DNA of 64,000 nucleotides from Gallaecimonas sp045291545 (lineage in GTDB: Bacteria > Pseudomonadota > Gammaproteobacteria > Enterobacterales > Gallaecimonadaceae): contig NZ_CP149514.1 in NCBI RefSeq assembly GCF_045291545.1, positions 1,550,001 to 1,614,000 on the forward strand. The letters run 5' to 3'. The position numbers were made by a program, and so were the translations under genes. How positions within the stretch are numbered: position 1 is the first letter of the stretch; each line of letters begins with the position of its first letter. The notes below the pieces were generated by a model. That model saw only the letters and a program-made list of their open reading frames with translations. It was not told the origin of the DNA and made no database searches. This document shows, piece by piece, positions 1 through 8,280 of this stretch.

Positions 1-1322
1 TCCAGCGCCAGCTGTGAGACAAATACCACCGCTTCCGGATCATCCCCGTTAACGTGGAAGATCGGCGCCTGCACCATCTTGGCGATATCGGTGCAGTACT
101 GGGTAGAACGGGCGTCTTCACGCTTGGAGGTGGTAAAGCCCACCTGGTTGTTAATGACGATACGAATGGTACCGCCAACACCGTAAGCGCGGGTTTGTGA
201 CATGTTAAAGGTTTCGGCAACCACACCCTGACCGGCGATGGCCGCGTCACCGTGAATGGTGATCGGCAGCACTTTCGAGCCATCTGCATCGCCGCGACGG
301 TCCATACGGGCCCGTACTGAACCCATCACCACCGGGTTAACAATTTCCAGATGTGACGGGTTGAAGGCCAAGGCCAGGTGGACATTACCGCCCGGGGTAG
401 CGAAATCAGAGCTAAAGCCCATGTGGTATTTCACATCGCCGCTGCCCAGGTCTTCCCGGTGTTTACCGGCAAACTCGTCAAACAGGTCCTGCGGCTTTTT
501 ACCCAGCACGTTGACCAGCATATTCAGACGGCCACGGTGGGCCATACCGATGACGGATTCCTTGACGCCCTGCTCACCGGCCCGACGGATGATCTCTTTG
601 ACCATCGGGATCAGCGCGTCGCCCCCTTCCAGCGAGAAACGCTTGGCACCGGGGAACTTGGCACCGAGATATTTTTCCAGGCCTTCAGCGGCAGTCAGGC
701 TACCGAGGATGCGCAGTTTGTCGTCTTTGGAATAGCTGCCCTGGCCGGCGACGGCTTCAAGGCGAGACTGGATCCAGCGCTTTTTCTCGGTATTGACGAT
801 ATGCATGTACTCGGCACCGATAGAGCCACAGTACGTTTTTTTCAGCAACGCAGTAAGCTCGCCCAGCGCCATGGTGTCGTCTTTGACGGCCAGCGAACCA
901 ACGTTAAAACGCTTGTTGTTGTCACTGCTATCGAGGGAGTGGAAAGACGGGTCCAGTTCCGCTACTCGTTCCTGTTGCCACAGGCCCAGCGGGTCAAGGT
1001 TGGCGTGCTGGTGACCGCGGAAGCGGTAGGCGTTGATCAGTTGCAGGACTTTGACCTGCTTGGCGTCACCGCCACCGTCAGCACCGGCTACAACCCGGCG
1101 GGGTTGTGCGGCGAGCGTACGGAATTGTTCGCGGATCTGACTGAAATGAGCTTCAGGGGCGCCATCAGTGGCAGCGGGAAGCTTATCGAATTCGGCTTTC
1201 CACTCTTCGGGTACGGAGCCCGGATCGTCCAGGTAGCTCTCGTAGAGCTCCTCGATGTAGCTGACATTGCCCCCGGCAAAGGGGCTGGAGTCAAGCCACG
1301 CCTGCATTGTGCCTTCGTGCAT
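1..1322 (-). CDS. sucA: 2-oxoglutarate dehydrogenase E1 component, N-terminal 440 residues (cut by window edge)
   Basis: This is the thiamine-diphosphate E1 subunit of the 2-oxoglutarate dehydrogenase complex, which decarboxylates 2-oxoglutarate in the TCA cycle. The gene runs off the left edge, so about 440 of the family's usual 930-940 residues are present. The start ATG at 1322 gives MHEGTMQAWLDSSPFAGGN, matching the LDSS..SGAN N-terminus of E. coli SucA. Further in are the family blocks INAYRFRGHQHANLDPL, GMAHRGRLNMLVNVLGK, SFSL-type FSLEGGDALIPM and ITIHGDAAIAGQGVV. It lies downstream of sdhCDAB on the same strand, the order usual in gammaproteobacteria, but an intrinsic terminator separates it from sdhB. 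No frameshift is seen in the visible part. Identity is very secure. Confidence 0.97.
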   Translation of the reverse strand, partial: MHEGTMQAWLDSSPFAGGNVSYIEELYESYLDDPGSVPEEWKAEFDKLPAATDGAPEAHFSQIREQFRTLAAQPRRVVAGADGGGDAKQVKVLQLINAYRFRGHQHANLDPLGLWQQERVAELDPSFHSLDSSDNNKRFNVGSLAVKDDTMALGELTALLKKTYCGSIGAEYMHIVNTEKKRWIQSRLEAVAGQGSYSKDDKLRILGSLTAAEGLEKYLGAKFPGAKRFSLEGGDALIPMVKEIIRRAGEQGVKESVIGMAHRGRLNMLVNVLGKKPQDLFDEFAGKHREDLGSGDVKYHMGFSSDFATPGGNVHLALAFNPSHLEIVNPVVMGSVRARMDRRGDADGSKVLPITIHGDAAIAGQGVVAETFNMSQTRAYGVGGTIRIVINNQVGFTTSKREDARSTQYCTDIAKMVQAPIFHVNGDDPEAVVFVSQLAL

Positions 1323-1371
1323 AGTGATCCCTTAAACCTCGCGTAATCGCAGTTGGGATTGGCTTGTTTTG

Positions 1372-1390
1372 ACGGCTGCCGGGCAGCCGT
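1372..1390. repeat. 19-bp perfect palindrome in the sdhB-sucA gap
   Basis: ACGGCTGCC and GGCAGCCGT form 9-base arms around a single G. The element sits between the terminator after sdhB and the sucA start, 50 bases before the sucA ATG. It could be an RNA hairpin in the sucA leader, a second pause or termination element, or an operator. A one-base loop is too tight for a full RNA hairpin, so the inner pairs would open. Confidence 0.5.
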
Positions 1391-1396
1391 GACCTT

Positions 1397-1432
1397 AAAA
1401 AAATAGCCACCCCTCGACAGAGGTGTGGCTAT
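1397..1432 (-). terminator. intrinsic terminator between sdhB and sucA
   Basis: Read on the minus strand, ATAGCCAC pairs with GTGGCTAT, extended by an imperfect inner CCTC/GAGG pairing, and is followed directly by a run of seven T. It begins 45 bases after the sdhB stop. It should end or attenuate the sdhCDAB transcript before sucA. Confidence 0.8.
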
Positions 1433-1476
1433 TCAGCTAGCTCACTGGCGTTATTCTACCTTGAGAACGCCGGAGA

Positions 1477-2184
1477 CTAAACAGCCCGCTTGAGCAGCAT
1501 AGACTTAATGTGGCCAATTGCCTTGGTCGGGTTAAGACCTTTAGGGCAAACATTCACACAGTTCATGATGCCGTGGCAGCGGAAAACACTGAATGGGTCT
1601 TCCAGTTCAGCCAGACGCTCATCGGTAGCCGTGTCGCGGCTGTCAGCCAGCCAGCGATAGGCAGCCAACAGGCCTGCCGGGCCGATAAACTTGTCCGGGT
1701 TCCACCAGAACGACGGGCAAGATGTGGAACAACAAGCGCAGAGAATACACTCGTAGAGACCATCCAGCTTGGCACGCTCTTCCGGCGACTGCAGGAATTC
1801 ACGCTCCGGCGGCTTGCGGGTGTCGTTCAGCAAGAAGGGTTTCACCTTCTCCCACTGGGTGTAGAACTGGCCCATGTCAACGACCAGGTCGCGCACAACC
1901 GGCAAGCCCGGCAGTGGCCGGATAACCACTTTTTTACCCAGTGACGACAACGGGGTAATACAGGCCAGGCCGTTTTTACCGTTCATGTTGATACCGTCAG
2001 AGCCACAAACGCCCTCACGGCAGGAGCGCCGGAAAGACAGCGTCGGATCCTGCTCTTTGAGCTTGATCAGCGCGTCCAGCACCATCATGTCGCCACCTTC
2101 GGAGGCATCGAGCTGGTATTCCTGCATACGCGGCTTGGCATCGACGTCCGGGTTGTAGCGGTAAATAGAAAAAGTAACGTTCAT
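1477..2184 (-). CDS. sdhB: succinate dehydrogenase iron-sulfur subunit
   Basis: SdhB carries the [2Fe-2S], [4Fe-4S] and [3Fe-4S] clusters that pass electrons from FAD in SdhA to quinone at the SdhCD membrane anchor (complex II). The 235-residue protein has the N-terminal plant-type ferredoxin cysteines (CREGVCGSDGINMNGKNGLAC) and two C-terminal ferredoxin-like clusters (ILCACCSTSCPSFWWNP and CHGIMNCVNVCPKGLNPTKAI). The ATG at 2184 was chosen over an upstream in-frame start because it has an AAGGAG ribosome site about 8 bases upstream and gives MNVTFSIYRYNPD, the expected N-terminus. It starts 10 bases after the sdhA stop and is the last gene of sdhCDAB. Confidence 0.97.
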   Translation of the reverse strand: MNVTFSIYRYNPDVDAKPRMQEYQLDASEGGDMMVLDALIKLKEQDPTLSFRRSCREGVCGSDGINMNGKNGLACITPLSSLGKKVVIRPLPGLPVVRDLVVDMGQFYTQWEKVKPFLLNDTRKPPEREFLQSPEERAKLDGLYECILCACCSTSCPSFWWNPDKFIGPAGLLAAYRWLADSRDTATDERLAELEDPFSVFRCHGIMNCVNVCPKGLNPTKAIGHIKSMLLKRAV

Positions 2185-2194
2185 CCCGTACTCC

Positions 2195-3970
2195 TTAGTA
2201 AGTCCGCGCCTTGGGAATGAAGTGCTTGAGCTCTTCTTCATTCAGCAAGTTCGGTGTGCGGTTCACTTCACGCTTACCAATAGACTCTTCGGTCGGATCA
2301 TAAATGCTGTGGCACAGCCACTCGTCATCGTTACGGTCCGGGAAGTCAAAGCGGGTGTGAGCACCACGGGATTCGGTACGGAAGTTGGCGGCAACCGCAG
2401 TAGCGAAGGCAGTCTCTACCAGGTTGTCCAGCTCCAGGCATTCAATGCGCTGGGTGTTGAACTCCTTGGAATTGTCATCCAGGCGAGCATTTTTAATGCG
2501 CTCGCGGATTTTTTTCAGCTCTTCCAAGCCCTCGGCCATGGCGTCGCCTTCACGGAACACTGAGAAGTTACGCTGCATACACTCTTGCAGTTCTTTTTTC
2601 AGTGCAGCCGGGTCTTCGCCTGTTTTGTTGTTTTCCCAACGGTGCAGGCGCTCCAGGGCTTTTTCGATGTCGGCATCGTCAACACGCGGCGCGTCCAGCT
2701 CATCCAGGGCTTTACCCAGATGCATACCGGCAGCACGGCCAAAGACCACCAGATCCAGCAGTGAGTTACCACCCAGACGGTTGGCACCGTGTACTGATAC
2801 GGAGGCAATTTCACCTACCGCAAACAGGCCAACGACTTTTTCATCTTTACCGTTGACGCGCTTCAGGGCTTCGCCGTGTACCGTAGTAGGAATGCCGCCC
2901 ATCATGTAGTGACAGGTCGGAATAACCGGGATCGGTTCTTTGACCGGATCAACGTGTGCAAAGGTGCGAGACAGTTCGAGAATACCCGGCAGGCGGCTTT
3001 CCAGCACTTCTTTACCCAGGTGGTCAAGCTTGAGCTTACAGTGCGGGCCCCAGGGACCATCACAACCGCGACCTTCCCGGATCTCGATCATCATTGAACG
3101 AGCCACAACGTCACGGGAAGCCAGATCTTTGGCGTTCGGTGCGTAACGCTCCATGAAGCGCTCGCCATCTTTATTGAGCAGGTAGCCACCTTCACCGCGG
3201 CAACCTTCAGTGACCAGAACCCCAGCACCGGCGATACCGGTGGGGTGGAACTGCCACATTTCCATGTCTTGCAGGGCAACGCCGGCACGAGCTGCCATAC
3301 CAACGCCGTCACCGGTATTGATGTGCGCATTGGTGGTGGACTGGTAAATACGACCGGCACCGCCGGTAGCCAGCACCACGGCTTTGGATTTGAAGTAAAC
3401 CACATCACCGGTTTCGATATCGATGGCAGTACAGCCAACCACATGCCCGTCGCTGTTTTTCACCAGATCCAGCGCATACCACTCAGAAAACACCGTAGTG
3501 TTGTTCTTGACGTTCTGTTGATACAGGGTGTGCAGCAAAGCGTGGCCGGTACGGTCAGCTGCCGCCGCAGTACGCGCGCCCTGCTCACCACCGTAGTTTT
3601 TGGACTGGCCACCAAAAGGACGCTGATAGATCTTGCCATTTTCCAGACGGGAGAACGGCAGGCCCATGTGTTCAAGCTCAAGAATGGCTTCTGGACCGGT
3701 GTTACACATATATTCGATAGCGTCCTGGTCACCGATGTAATCGGAGCCCTTGACGGTATCGTACATATGCCACTTCCAGTTATCTTCGTGGCTGTTACCC
3801 AGCGCTACGGTGATACCACCCTGGGCGGATACCGTGTGCGAACGGGTCGGGAACACTTTTGACAACAGCGCACAGCTCTTGCCTTCTCTGGAAATTTGCA
3901 GGGCCGCACGCATACCGGCACCGCCGGCGCCTACCACCACTGCATCAAATTCGTATGTTGGAATAGTCAC
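2195..3970 (-). CDS. sdhA: succinate dehydrogenase flavoprotein subunit
   Basis: SdhA oxidises succinate to fumarate and holds covalent FAD. The 591-residue length matches E. coli SdhA (588). The dinucleotide-binding motif GAGGAGMRAALQ begins at residue 14, and His45 in TRSHTVSAQGG is the expected FAD-attachment residue. Other family blocks include DGVGMAARAG, MWQFHPTGIAGAG, and HGANRLGGNSLLDLVVFGRAAG. The start is GTG at 3970, which directly abuts the sdhD stop codon (TAAGTG), so the two genes are translationally coupled. It sits third in sdhCDAB. Confidence 0.97.
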   Translation of the reverse strand: MTIPTYEFDAVVVGAGGAGMRAALQISREGKSCALLSKVFPTRSHTVSAQGGITVALGNSHEDNWKWHMYDTVKGSDYIGDQDAIEYMCNTGPEAILELEHMGLPFSRLENGKIYQRPFGGQSKNYGGEQGARTAAAADRTGHALLHTLYQQNVKNNTTVFSEWYALDLVKNSDGHVVGCTAIDIETGDVVYFKSKAVVLATGGAGRIYQSTTNAHINTGDGVGMAARAGVALQDMEMWQFHPTGIAGAGVLVTEGCRGEGGYLLNKDGERFMERYAPNAKDLASRDVVARSMMIEIREGRGCDGPWGPHCKLKLDHLGKEVLESRLPGILELSRTFAHVDPVKEPIPVIPTCHYMMGGIPTTVHGEALKRVNGKDEKVVGLFAVGEIASVSVHGANRLGGNSLLDLVVFGRAAGMHLGKALDELDAPRVDDADIEKALERLHRWENNKTGEDPAALKKELQECMQRNFSVFREGDAMAEGLEELKKIRERIKNARLDDNSKEFNTQRIECLELDNLVETAFATAVAANFRTESRGAHTRFDFPDRNDDEWLCHSIYDPTEESIGKREVNRTPNLLNEEELKHFIPKARTY

Positions 3971-4318
3971 TTACACACCCCACAGGATCACAAAACCGCT
4001 GATGACATAAGCCAGCAATGCAATGTTGAAAACAAATTGCAGCGCGGCGCGCAGGCCAGCAGATTTGATGTAGTCAGTCAGTACCTGCCAGATACCAATC
4101 CAGGCGTGTACCAGAACACTGATCAGGGTGATCAGGGTGAACACCTTGACACCCAGGTGGCCGAAAAAGCCGGTCCAGGCGCGGTAACTCAGGTCAGGGG
4201 TAACAATCAGAAAACCCAGCAAAAACACGACATAAAGTGTCATGACGATGGCGCTAGCGCGGATCAGTACAAAGTCATGTACGCCGCTGCGGCCAAAAGT
4301 ACCAGCATTAGTTACCAT
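3971..4318 (-). CDS. sdhD: succinate dehydrogenase membrane anchor subunit SdhD
   Basis: SdhD forms the membrane anchor with SdhC and binds heme b and quinone. The 115-residue protein has three hydrophobic segments and the blocks GVHDFVLIRASAIVMTLY and VHAWIGIWQVLTDYIKS, whose histidine is the expected heme ligand. I start it at the ATG at 4318 (MVTNAGTFGRSGVHDF), matching the MVSNASALGRNGVHDF start of E. coli SdhD, and not at a start two codons earlier. It overlaps the end of sdhC by 7 bases, and its stop codon touches the sdhA start. Confidence 0.95.
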   Translation of the reverse strand: MVTNAGTFGRSGVHDFVLIRASAIVMTLYVVFLLGFLIVTPDLSYRAWTGFFGHLGVKVFTLITLISVLVHAWIGIWQVLTDYIKSAGLRAALQFVFNIALLAYVISGFVILWGV

Positions 4319-4686
4319 AGCCACACTCCAGCCAGAACAGAAAGAATCACGGTAATTACCAGGGTTGCATAAGCAGAAGCATTGCCGCTAGGCAGCTCTT
4401 CCCAGTAACCCATGTCCATGACGAGATGACGAAGACCGCCTACCAGATGGTATGCCAGCGCAGTCAAAATGCCCCAGATAATGAACTTGGCAACAAAGCC
4501 AGTCATCATCGCTTTAACCATGTCAAAGCCCGCTTCAGACGACAGTGACTCTGCCAGCATCCAAATAAGGAAACCTACGGCAAAGAACATAATGACGCCG
4601 GATACACGGTGAAGGATTGACGCAATGGCGGTGATAGGAAAGCGGATGGTCTGCAATTCTAGATTGACAGGTCTTTGCTTTTTCAC
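4312..4686 (-). CDS. sdhC: succinate dehydrogenase cytochrome b556 subunit SdhC
   Basis: SdhC is the second membrane anchor subunit of complex II. It has three predicted transmembrane segments and the family signature KKQRPVNLELQTIRFPITA, then SILHRVSGVIMF and the heme-ligand region ALAYHLVGGLRHLVMDMGY. The chosen start is GTG at 4686, giving (M)KKQRPVNL as in close relatives and a length of 124 residues against 129 in E. coli. A GTG 15 codons upstream would add a glutamine-rich tail not seen in the family. First gene of sdhCDAB, with a promoter-like element about 170 bases upstream. Confidence 0.93.
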   Translation of the reverse strand: MKKQRPVNLELQTIRFPITAIASILHRVSGVIMFFAVGFLIWMLAESLSSEAGFDMVKAMMTGFVAKFIIWGILTALAYHLVGGLRHLVMDMGYWEELPSGNASAYATLVITVILSVLAGVWLW

Positions 4687-5105
4687 GATGTCTGCCCACT
4701 CGGCTCCAAGAGCCTGTTGTTGTTGTATCACCAGCTAAACCGGATGGTGGTGCCCTTGGGCTTCGCTGGACGTATTCCGTTGACAGAACACGGAAACTGG
4801 GTGACTTGTAGGAAGTCAGACAGCATCGGCAAAGCCGGCAAGGCCAACCCGCTGGGCAGTATACTGACCCCCAAAATCGATTTCAATGACTTGAACTCGG
4901 TCACACTTTCCATGGCCACATGCATAAATATCCAGTACACCGCGCTGAACAGGCAAAAAACCGGGCCATGCGCTACTCTATTCACGCCAAGTTCAACACA
5001 ACTGTAACTTTGGTCAAATTGACAAATCGGACCATTTACGAGTAAAAAGAGCGGCTGTCGCGAGAGCCTTCTCGAAAAACCATCGACCAAAGGAGACATG
5101 TTGTT
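4687..5105. other. divergent control region between sdhC and gltA
   Basis: These 419 bases separate the divergent sdhCDAB operon and gltA and contain no convincing gene. The sdh-facing promoter is listed separately and implies a leader of about 165 bases before sdhC. On the gltA side there is a perfect TTGACA at 5019-5024, but no good -10 box 16-18 bases downstream, so I do not call that promoter. The gltA ribosome site AAGGAG is at 5090-5095. Confidence 0.7.
4858..4886 (-). promoter_or_regulatory. sigma70-type promoter for sdhCDAB
   Basis: On the minus strand a TTGAAA -35 box (4881-4886) and a TATACT -10 box (4858-4863) are separated by exactly 17 bases. Each box differs from consensus at one position. 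Predicted transcription starts near 4851, about 165 bases upstream of the sdhC GTG. No transcript data are available. Confidence 0.7.
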
Positions 5106-6386
5106 ATGGCGGAAAAGATTGCCAAACTTTTAGTGGAAGGCAAGGAAGCTATTGAATTTCCTATCCTTTCTGGCACCGCCGGCCAGGACGTAGTAGACGT
5201 CCGGACTTTGGGCAAACACGGTTTGTTTACGTTTGACCCGGGTTTTCTGGCCACAGCGTCCTGCGAGTCTGCCATCACATTTATTGATGGTGCCAAAGGC
5301 GTGTTGCTGCACCGCGGCTACCCCATCGATCAGCTGGCTGAAAAAGCCGAGTATCTGGAAGTCTGTTACATCCTGCTGTATGGCGAAGCGCCCAGCAAGG
5401 AAGAATTTGACAGCTTCCGTGCCACGGTAAAAACCCACACCATGCTCAATGAGCAACTGCGCAATTTCTTCAAGGGCTTCCGCCCTGATGCACACCCAAT
5501 GGCAGTAATGTGTGGTGTTGTTGGCGCGCTGTCGGCCTTTTATCACGACTCTCTGGAAGTCAGTAACCCGCGTCACCGGGAAATTGCTGCTTTCCGTCTG
5601 CTGTCCAAGATGCCGACTATCGCTGCCATGTGCTACAAGCACAGCATGGGTCAGCCCTATATCTATCCGCGCAATGATCTGTCCTACGCGGAAAACTTCC
5701 TGCACATGATGTTTGCCACTCCCTGCGAAGACTACAAAGTCAACCCGGTGCTGGCCGATGCCATGGATAAAATCTTCATTCTGCACGCTGACCACGAACA
5801 GAATGCCTCCACCTCTACCGTGCGACTGGCTGGCTCCTCTGGCGCCAACCCCTTTGCCTGTATCGCAGCTGGTATCGCCTCCCTGTGGGGCCCGGCACAC
5901 GGTGGCGCCAACGAAGCCTGCCTGCGCATGCTCGAAGAAATTGGCTCAGTGGAACGCATTCCGGAATTTGTCGAGCGCGCCAAGGACAAGAATGATCCGT
6001 TCCGCCTGATGGGCTTCGGTCACCGCGTCTACAAAAACTTTGACCCCCGCGCCAAAGTGATGCGTGAAACCTGCCACCAGGTTCTCAAGGAACTGAATAT
6101 TGCAGATCCGCTGCTGGACGTCGCCATGGAACTGGAGCGTATCGCCCTGTCAGATGAATACTTCATCGAGAAGAAACTCTACCCCAACGTGGATTTCTAC
6201 TCCGGTATCATCCTCAAGGCGATCGGTATTCCGACCTCCATGTTCACCGTGATCTTTGCCATGTCACGGACCATTGGCTGGATTGCTCACTGGAACGAAA
6301 TGCATTCTGACCCGACCGCTAAAATCGGCCGCCCCCGTCAGTTGTATGTCGGTCATACCCTGCGCGATTTCAGCTCCAAGAAATAA
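5106..6386 (+). CDS. gltA: citrate synthase (type II, hexameric)
   Basis: GltA condenses acetyl-CoA and oxaloacetate to citrate, the entry step of the TCA cycle. The 426-residue length equals that of E. coli GltA (427). The family blocks GVLLHRGYPIDQL, LHADHEQNASTSTVRL, and GFGHRVYKNFDPRAKVM (catalytic His region) are present, with IGRPRQLYVGHTLRDF at the C-terminus. AAGGAG lies 10 bases before the ATG. It is divergent from sdhC and is followed by its own intrinsic terminator, so it is probably monocistronic. Confidence 0.97.
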   Translation: MAEKIAKLLVEGKEAIEFPILSGTAGQDVVDVRTLGKHGLFTFDPGFLATASCESAITFIDGAKGVLLHRGYPIDQLAEKAEYLEVCYILLYGEAPSKEEFDSFRATVKTHTMLNEQLRNFFKGFRPDAHPMAVMCGVVGALSAFYHDSLEVSNPRHREIAAFRLLSKMPTIAAMCYKHSMGQPYIYPRNDLSYAENFLHMMFATPCEDYKVNPVLADAMDKIFILHADHEQNASTSTVRLAGSSGANPFACIAAGIASLWGPAHGGANEACLRMLEEIGSVERIPEFVERAKDKNDPFRLMGFGHRVYKNFDPRAKVMRETCHQVLKELNIADPLLDVAMELERIALSDEYFIEKKLYPNVDFYSGIILKAIGIPTSMFTVIFAMSRTIGWIAHWNEMHSDPTAKIGRPRQLYVGHTLRDFSSKK

Positions 6387-6410
6387 GCACAGCAAAGTCT
6401 TTATGCAAAA

Positions 6411-6437
6411 AGAGCGGCTAACACCGCTCTTTTTTTT
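6411..6437 (+). terminator. intrinsic terminator after gltA
   Basis: AGAGCGG and CCGCTCT pair around a short loop and are followed by eight T. It begins 25 bases after the gltA stop. Confidence 0.85.
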
Positions 6438-6569
6438 CGACGAAACGCAACTAATGCGTTGTAAATAGTTACAATATCGTCTTTCATCCGTTGCCGGATA
6501 AGCGCATCCTGAATGAGACGTCAGCCATAAACGCTGACTGTTCTATTGGCTAATCAAGAGAACCTCATT

Positions 6570-8102
6570 ATGCAGTTTGCCAAACACCTATTACTTGCCT
6601 GCCTGGTCGCCACTCCGGCGCTGGCGGCAGACAAAGCCCCTGCCAAAGCAGCAGATGCCGCGCCCAAAGAAAAAGCGGTCAACACTGACCACCGCATGCG
6701 TCTGCATGGCCATACCATCGACTATCAGGCTACTGCCGGTAACCTGGTCATTCGCAATAAAAAAGGTAAGCCCGATGCGTCGGTGTTTTACGTGGCTTAT
6801 ACGGTCAAAAGTAAAACGCCGCGGCCTGTCACCTTCCTCTATAACGGTGGCCCAGGCTCATCCAGTATTTGGCTGCACATGGGCTCTATTGGCCCGGTAC
6901 GGGTACTGACTGCCAACGGCAAGCCGACTATGCCGCCTCCGTACACCGTATCCAGCAACCCAGACAGTATTCTCGACAAAACCGACCTGGTGTTTGTTGA
7001 TGCCATTGGTACCGGTTTTTCCAAGGGGCTGGTGCAAAAGGGAGAAGACGGCAAACCAAAATCGGCTAACCCGAACAAGCGTTTCTGGGGTGTAGACGAA
7101 GACGTCAGCGCCTTTGCCCGCTTCATTGAGCGTTACATTACCGTCAACAACCGCTGGAATGACCCGAAATTCCTGATGGGCGAATCCTATGGCACCACCC
7201 GTTCAGCCGCATTGGTTAACCGCCTGCAAGAAGACGGCATGAGCATGAACGGTGTCGTACTGGTATCGAGCATTCTCAACTACGGGGCGCTGATGCCGGG
7301 TCTGGATCGTGGCTATATCAATGACCTGCCGACCTACGCAGCCATTGCCTGGTATCACAATAAACTGCCGAATCGGCCGGAAAAACTGGCACCGTTTTTG
7401 GAAAAAGTACGCGCCTTTGCCCGTGATGACTACGCCCATGCTCTGTCACTGGGTCAGAAGCTGGGTGACAGCGAGCGTAAACAGGTTGCTGAAACCATGC
7501 ACCAGTACACCGGCCTGCCAGTGCAGTACCTGCTGGATGCCAACCTGCGGGTGGGGCAAGGCCAGTTCCGTAAAGAGTTACTGCGTGATCAGCACCTGAC
7601 CGTAGGCCGTTATGATGGTCGCTTTGAAGGCGTCGACATGAACGCCATCGGTGAAACGCCGGACACCGATCCGTCCGACACCGCCGTTTCCGGCGCCTTT
7701 GTTGCCGCATTCAACCACTATCTGACTAACGACCTGAAATACAGTCACAAACTGCCTTATAAGCTGTTTGCTGACGAAGCCATTCAGGTCTGGGACTGGA
7801 AGCACAGCTCTCCGGGTAGCTACTGGCCTATCCCGATGCCATATGTAGTGCAGGATCTGGGCAATGCCATGCGCACCAACCCTTACCTGCAAGTGTTCTC
7901 GGCCAATGGTTATTTCGACCTGGCCACACCGTTTTTCGGCACCGAGTTCGATCTGGCACACATGCAGTTGCCAGCGAAACTGCAGAAAAACCTGCACTTC
8001 GGCTACTACCCTTCCGGGCACATGATTTATCTCAACCCGAAAGCACTGACCTCCCTGTCTCAGGATTTGGAACAGTTCTACAGCAACACCACCAAGCGCT
8101 GA
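6570..8102 (+). CDS. exported S10 family serine carboxypeptidase-like protein
   Basis: This is a putative periplasmic or secreted serine carboxypeptidase of the alpha/beta-hydrolase fold. A signal peptide (MQFAKHLLLACLVATPALA) is followed by a charged linker. The oxyanion-hole block FLYNGGPGSSSIW, the nucleophile block GESYGTTRSAAL (Ser near residue 206), the acid in NGYFDLATPF and the histidine in YPSGHMIYL are in S10 order. I use the ATG at 6570 because it begins the signal peptide and has AAGAGAA upstream; an earlier in-frame start adds eight residues that spoil it. Proteins like this are annotated as S10 peptidases, but the substrate is unknown. It has its own terminator. Confidence 0.88.
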   Translation: MQFAKHLLLACLVATPALAADKAPAKAADAAPKEKAVNTDHRMRLHGHTIDYQATAGNLVIRNKKGKPDASVFYVAYTVKSKTPRPVTFLYNGGPGSSSIWLHMGSIGPVRVLTANGKPTMPPPYTVSSNPDSILDKTDLVFVDAIGTGFSKGLVQKGEDGKPKSANPNKRFWGVDEDVSAFARFIERYITVNNRWNDPKFLMGESYGTTRSAALVNRLQEDGMSMNGVVLVSSILNYGALMPGLDRGYINDLPTYAAIAWYHNKLPNRPEKLAPFLEKVRAFARDDYAHALSLGQKLGDSERKQVAETMHQYTGLPVQYLLDANLRVGQGQFRKELLRDQHLTVGRYDGRFEGVDMNAIGETPDTDPSDTAVSGAFVAAFNHYLTNDLKYSHKLPYKLFADEAIQVWDWKHSSPGSYWPIPMPYVVQDLGNAMRTNPYLQVFSANGYFDLATPFFGTEFDLAHMQLPAKLQKNLHFGYYPSGHMIYLNPKALTSLSQDLEQFYSNTTKR

Positions 8103-8121
8103 TTAACCCGGCGGTGATAAC

Positions 8122-8143
8122 AAGGGGCTTCGGCCCCTTTTTT
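8122..8143 (+). terminator. intrinsic terminator after the S10 peptidase gene
   Basis: AAGGGGC and GCCCCTT form a stem on a stable TTCG tetraloop (8129-8132), followed by a T run. It starts 20 bases after the stop codon. Confidence 0.88.
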
Positions 8144-8280
8144 ATTTTCCGGTGTGCGCCCACAGCAAAAATCTGCAACACTTGCGCCTCTTTGGCAGCA
8201 GCGACATCAGATTGTCAAATTCATGGTGAACACTGGCAGCCATAGCTCATTGTCTTACCTGGCTCTTTAAGGACGGCTTC

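Noticed and set aside
378..1346. Long plus-strand reading frame of 322 codons opposite sucA
   Set aside because: It is a shadow of sucA; the protein has no recognisable domain and the sucA frame is strongly conserved.
4890..4905. CRP-like site CTTGA-N6-TCACA upstream of the sdh promoter
   Set aside because: Eight of ten core bases match, but its centre lies about 46 bases from the predicted start, not at a standard CRP position, and the left half is weak.
5019..5047. gltA promoter built on the perfect TTGACA at 5019
   Set aside because: At 16-18 bases downstream only GTAAAA-like sequence is found, matching the -10 consensus poorly.
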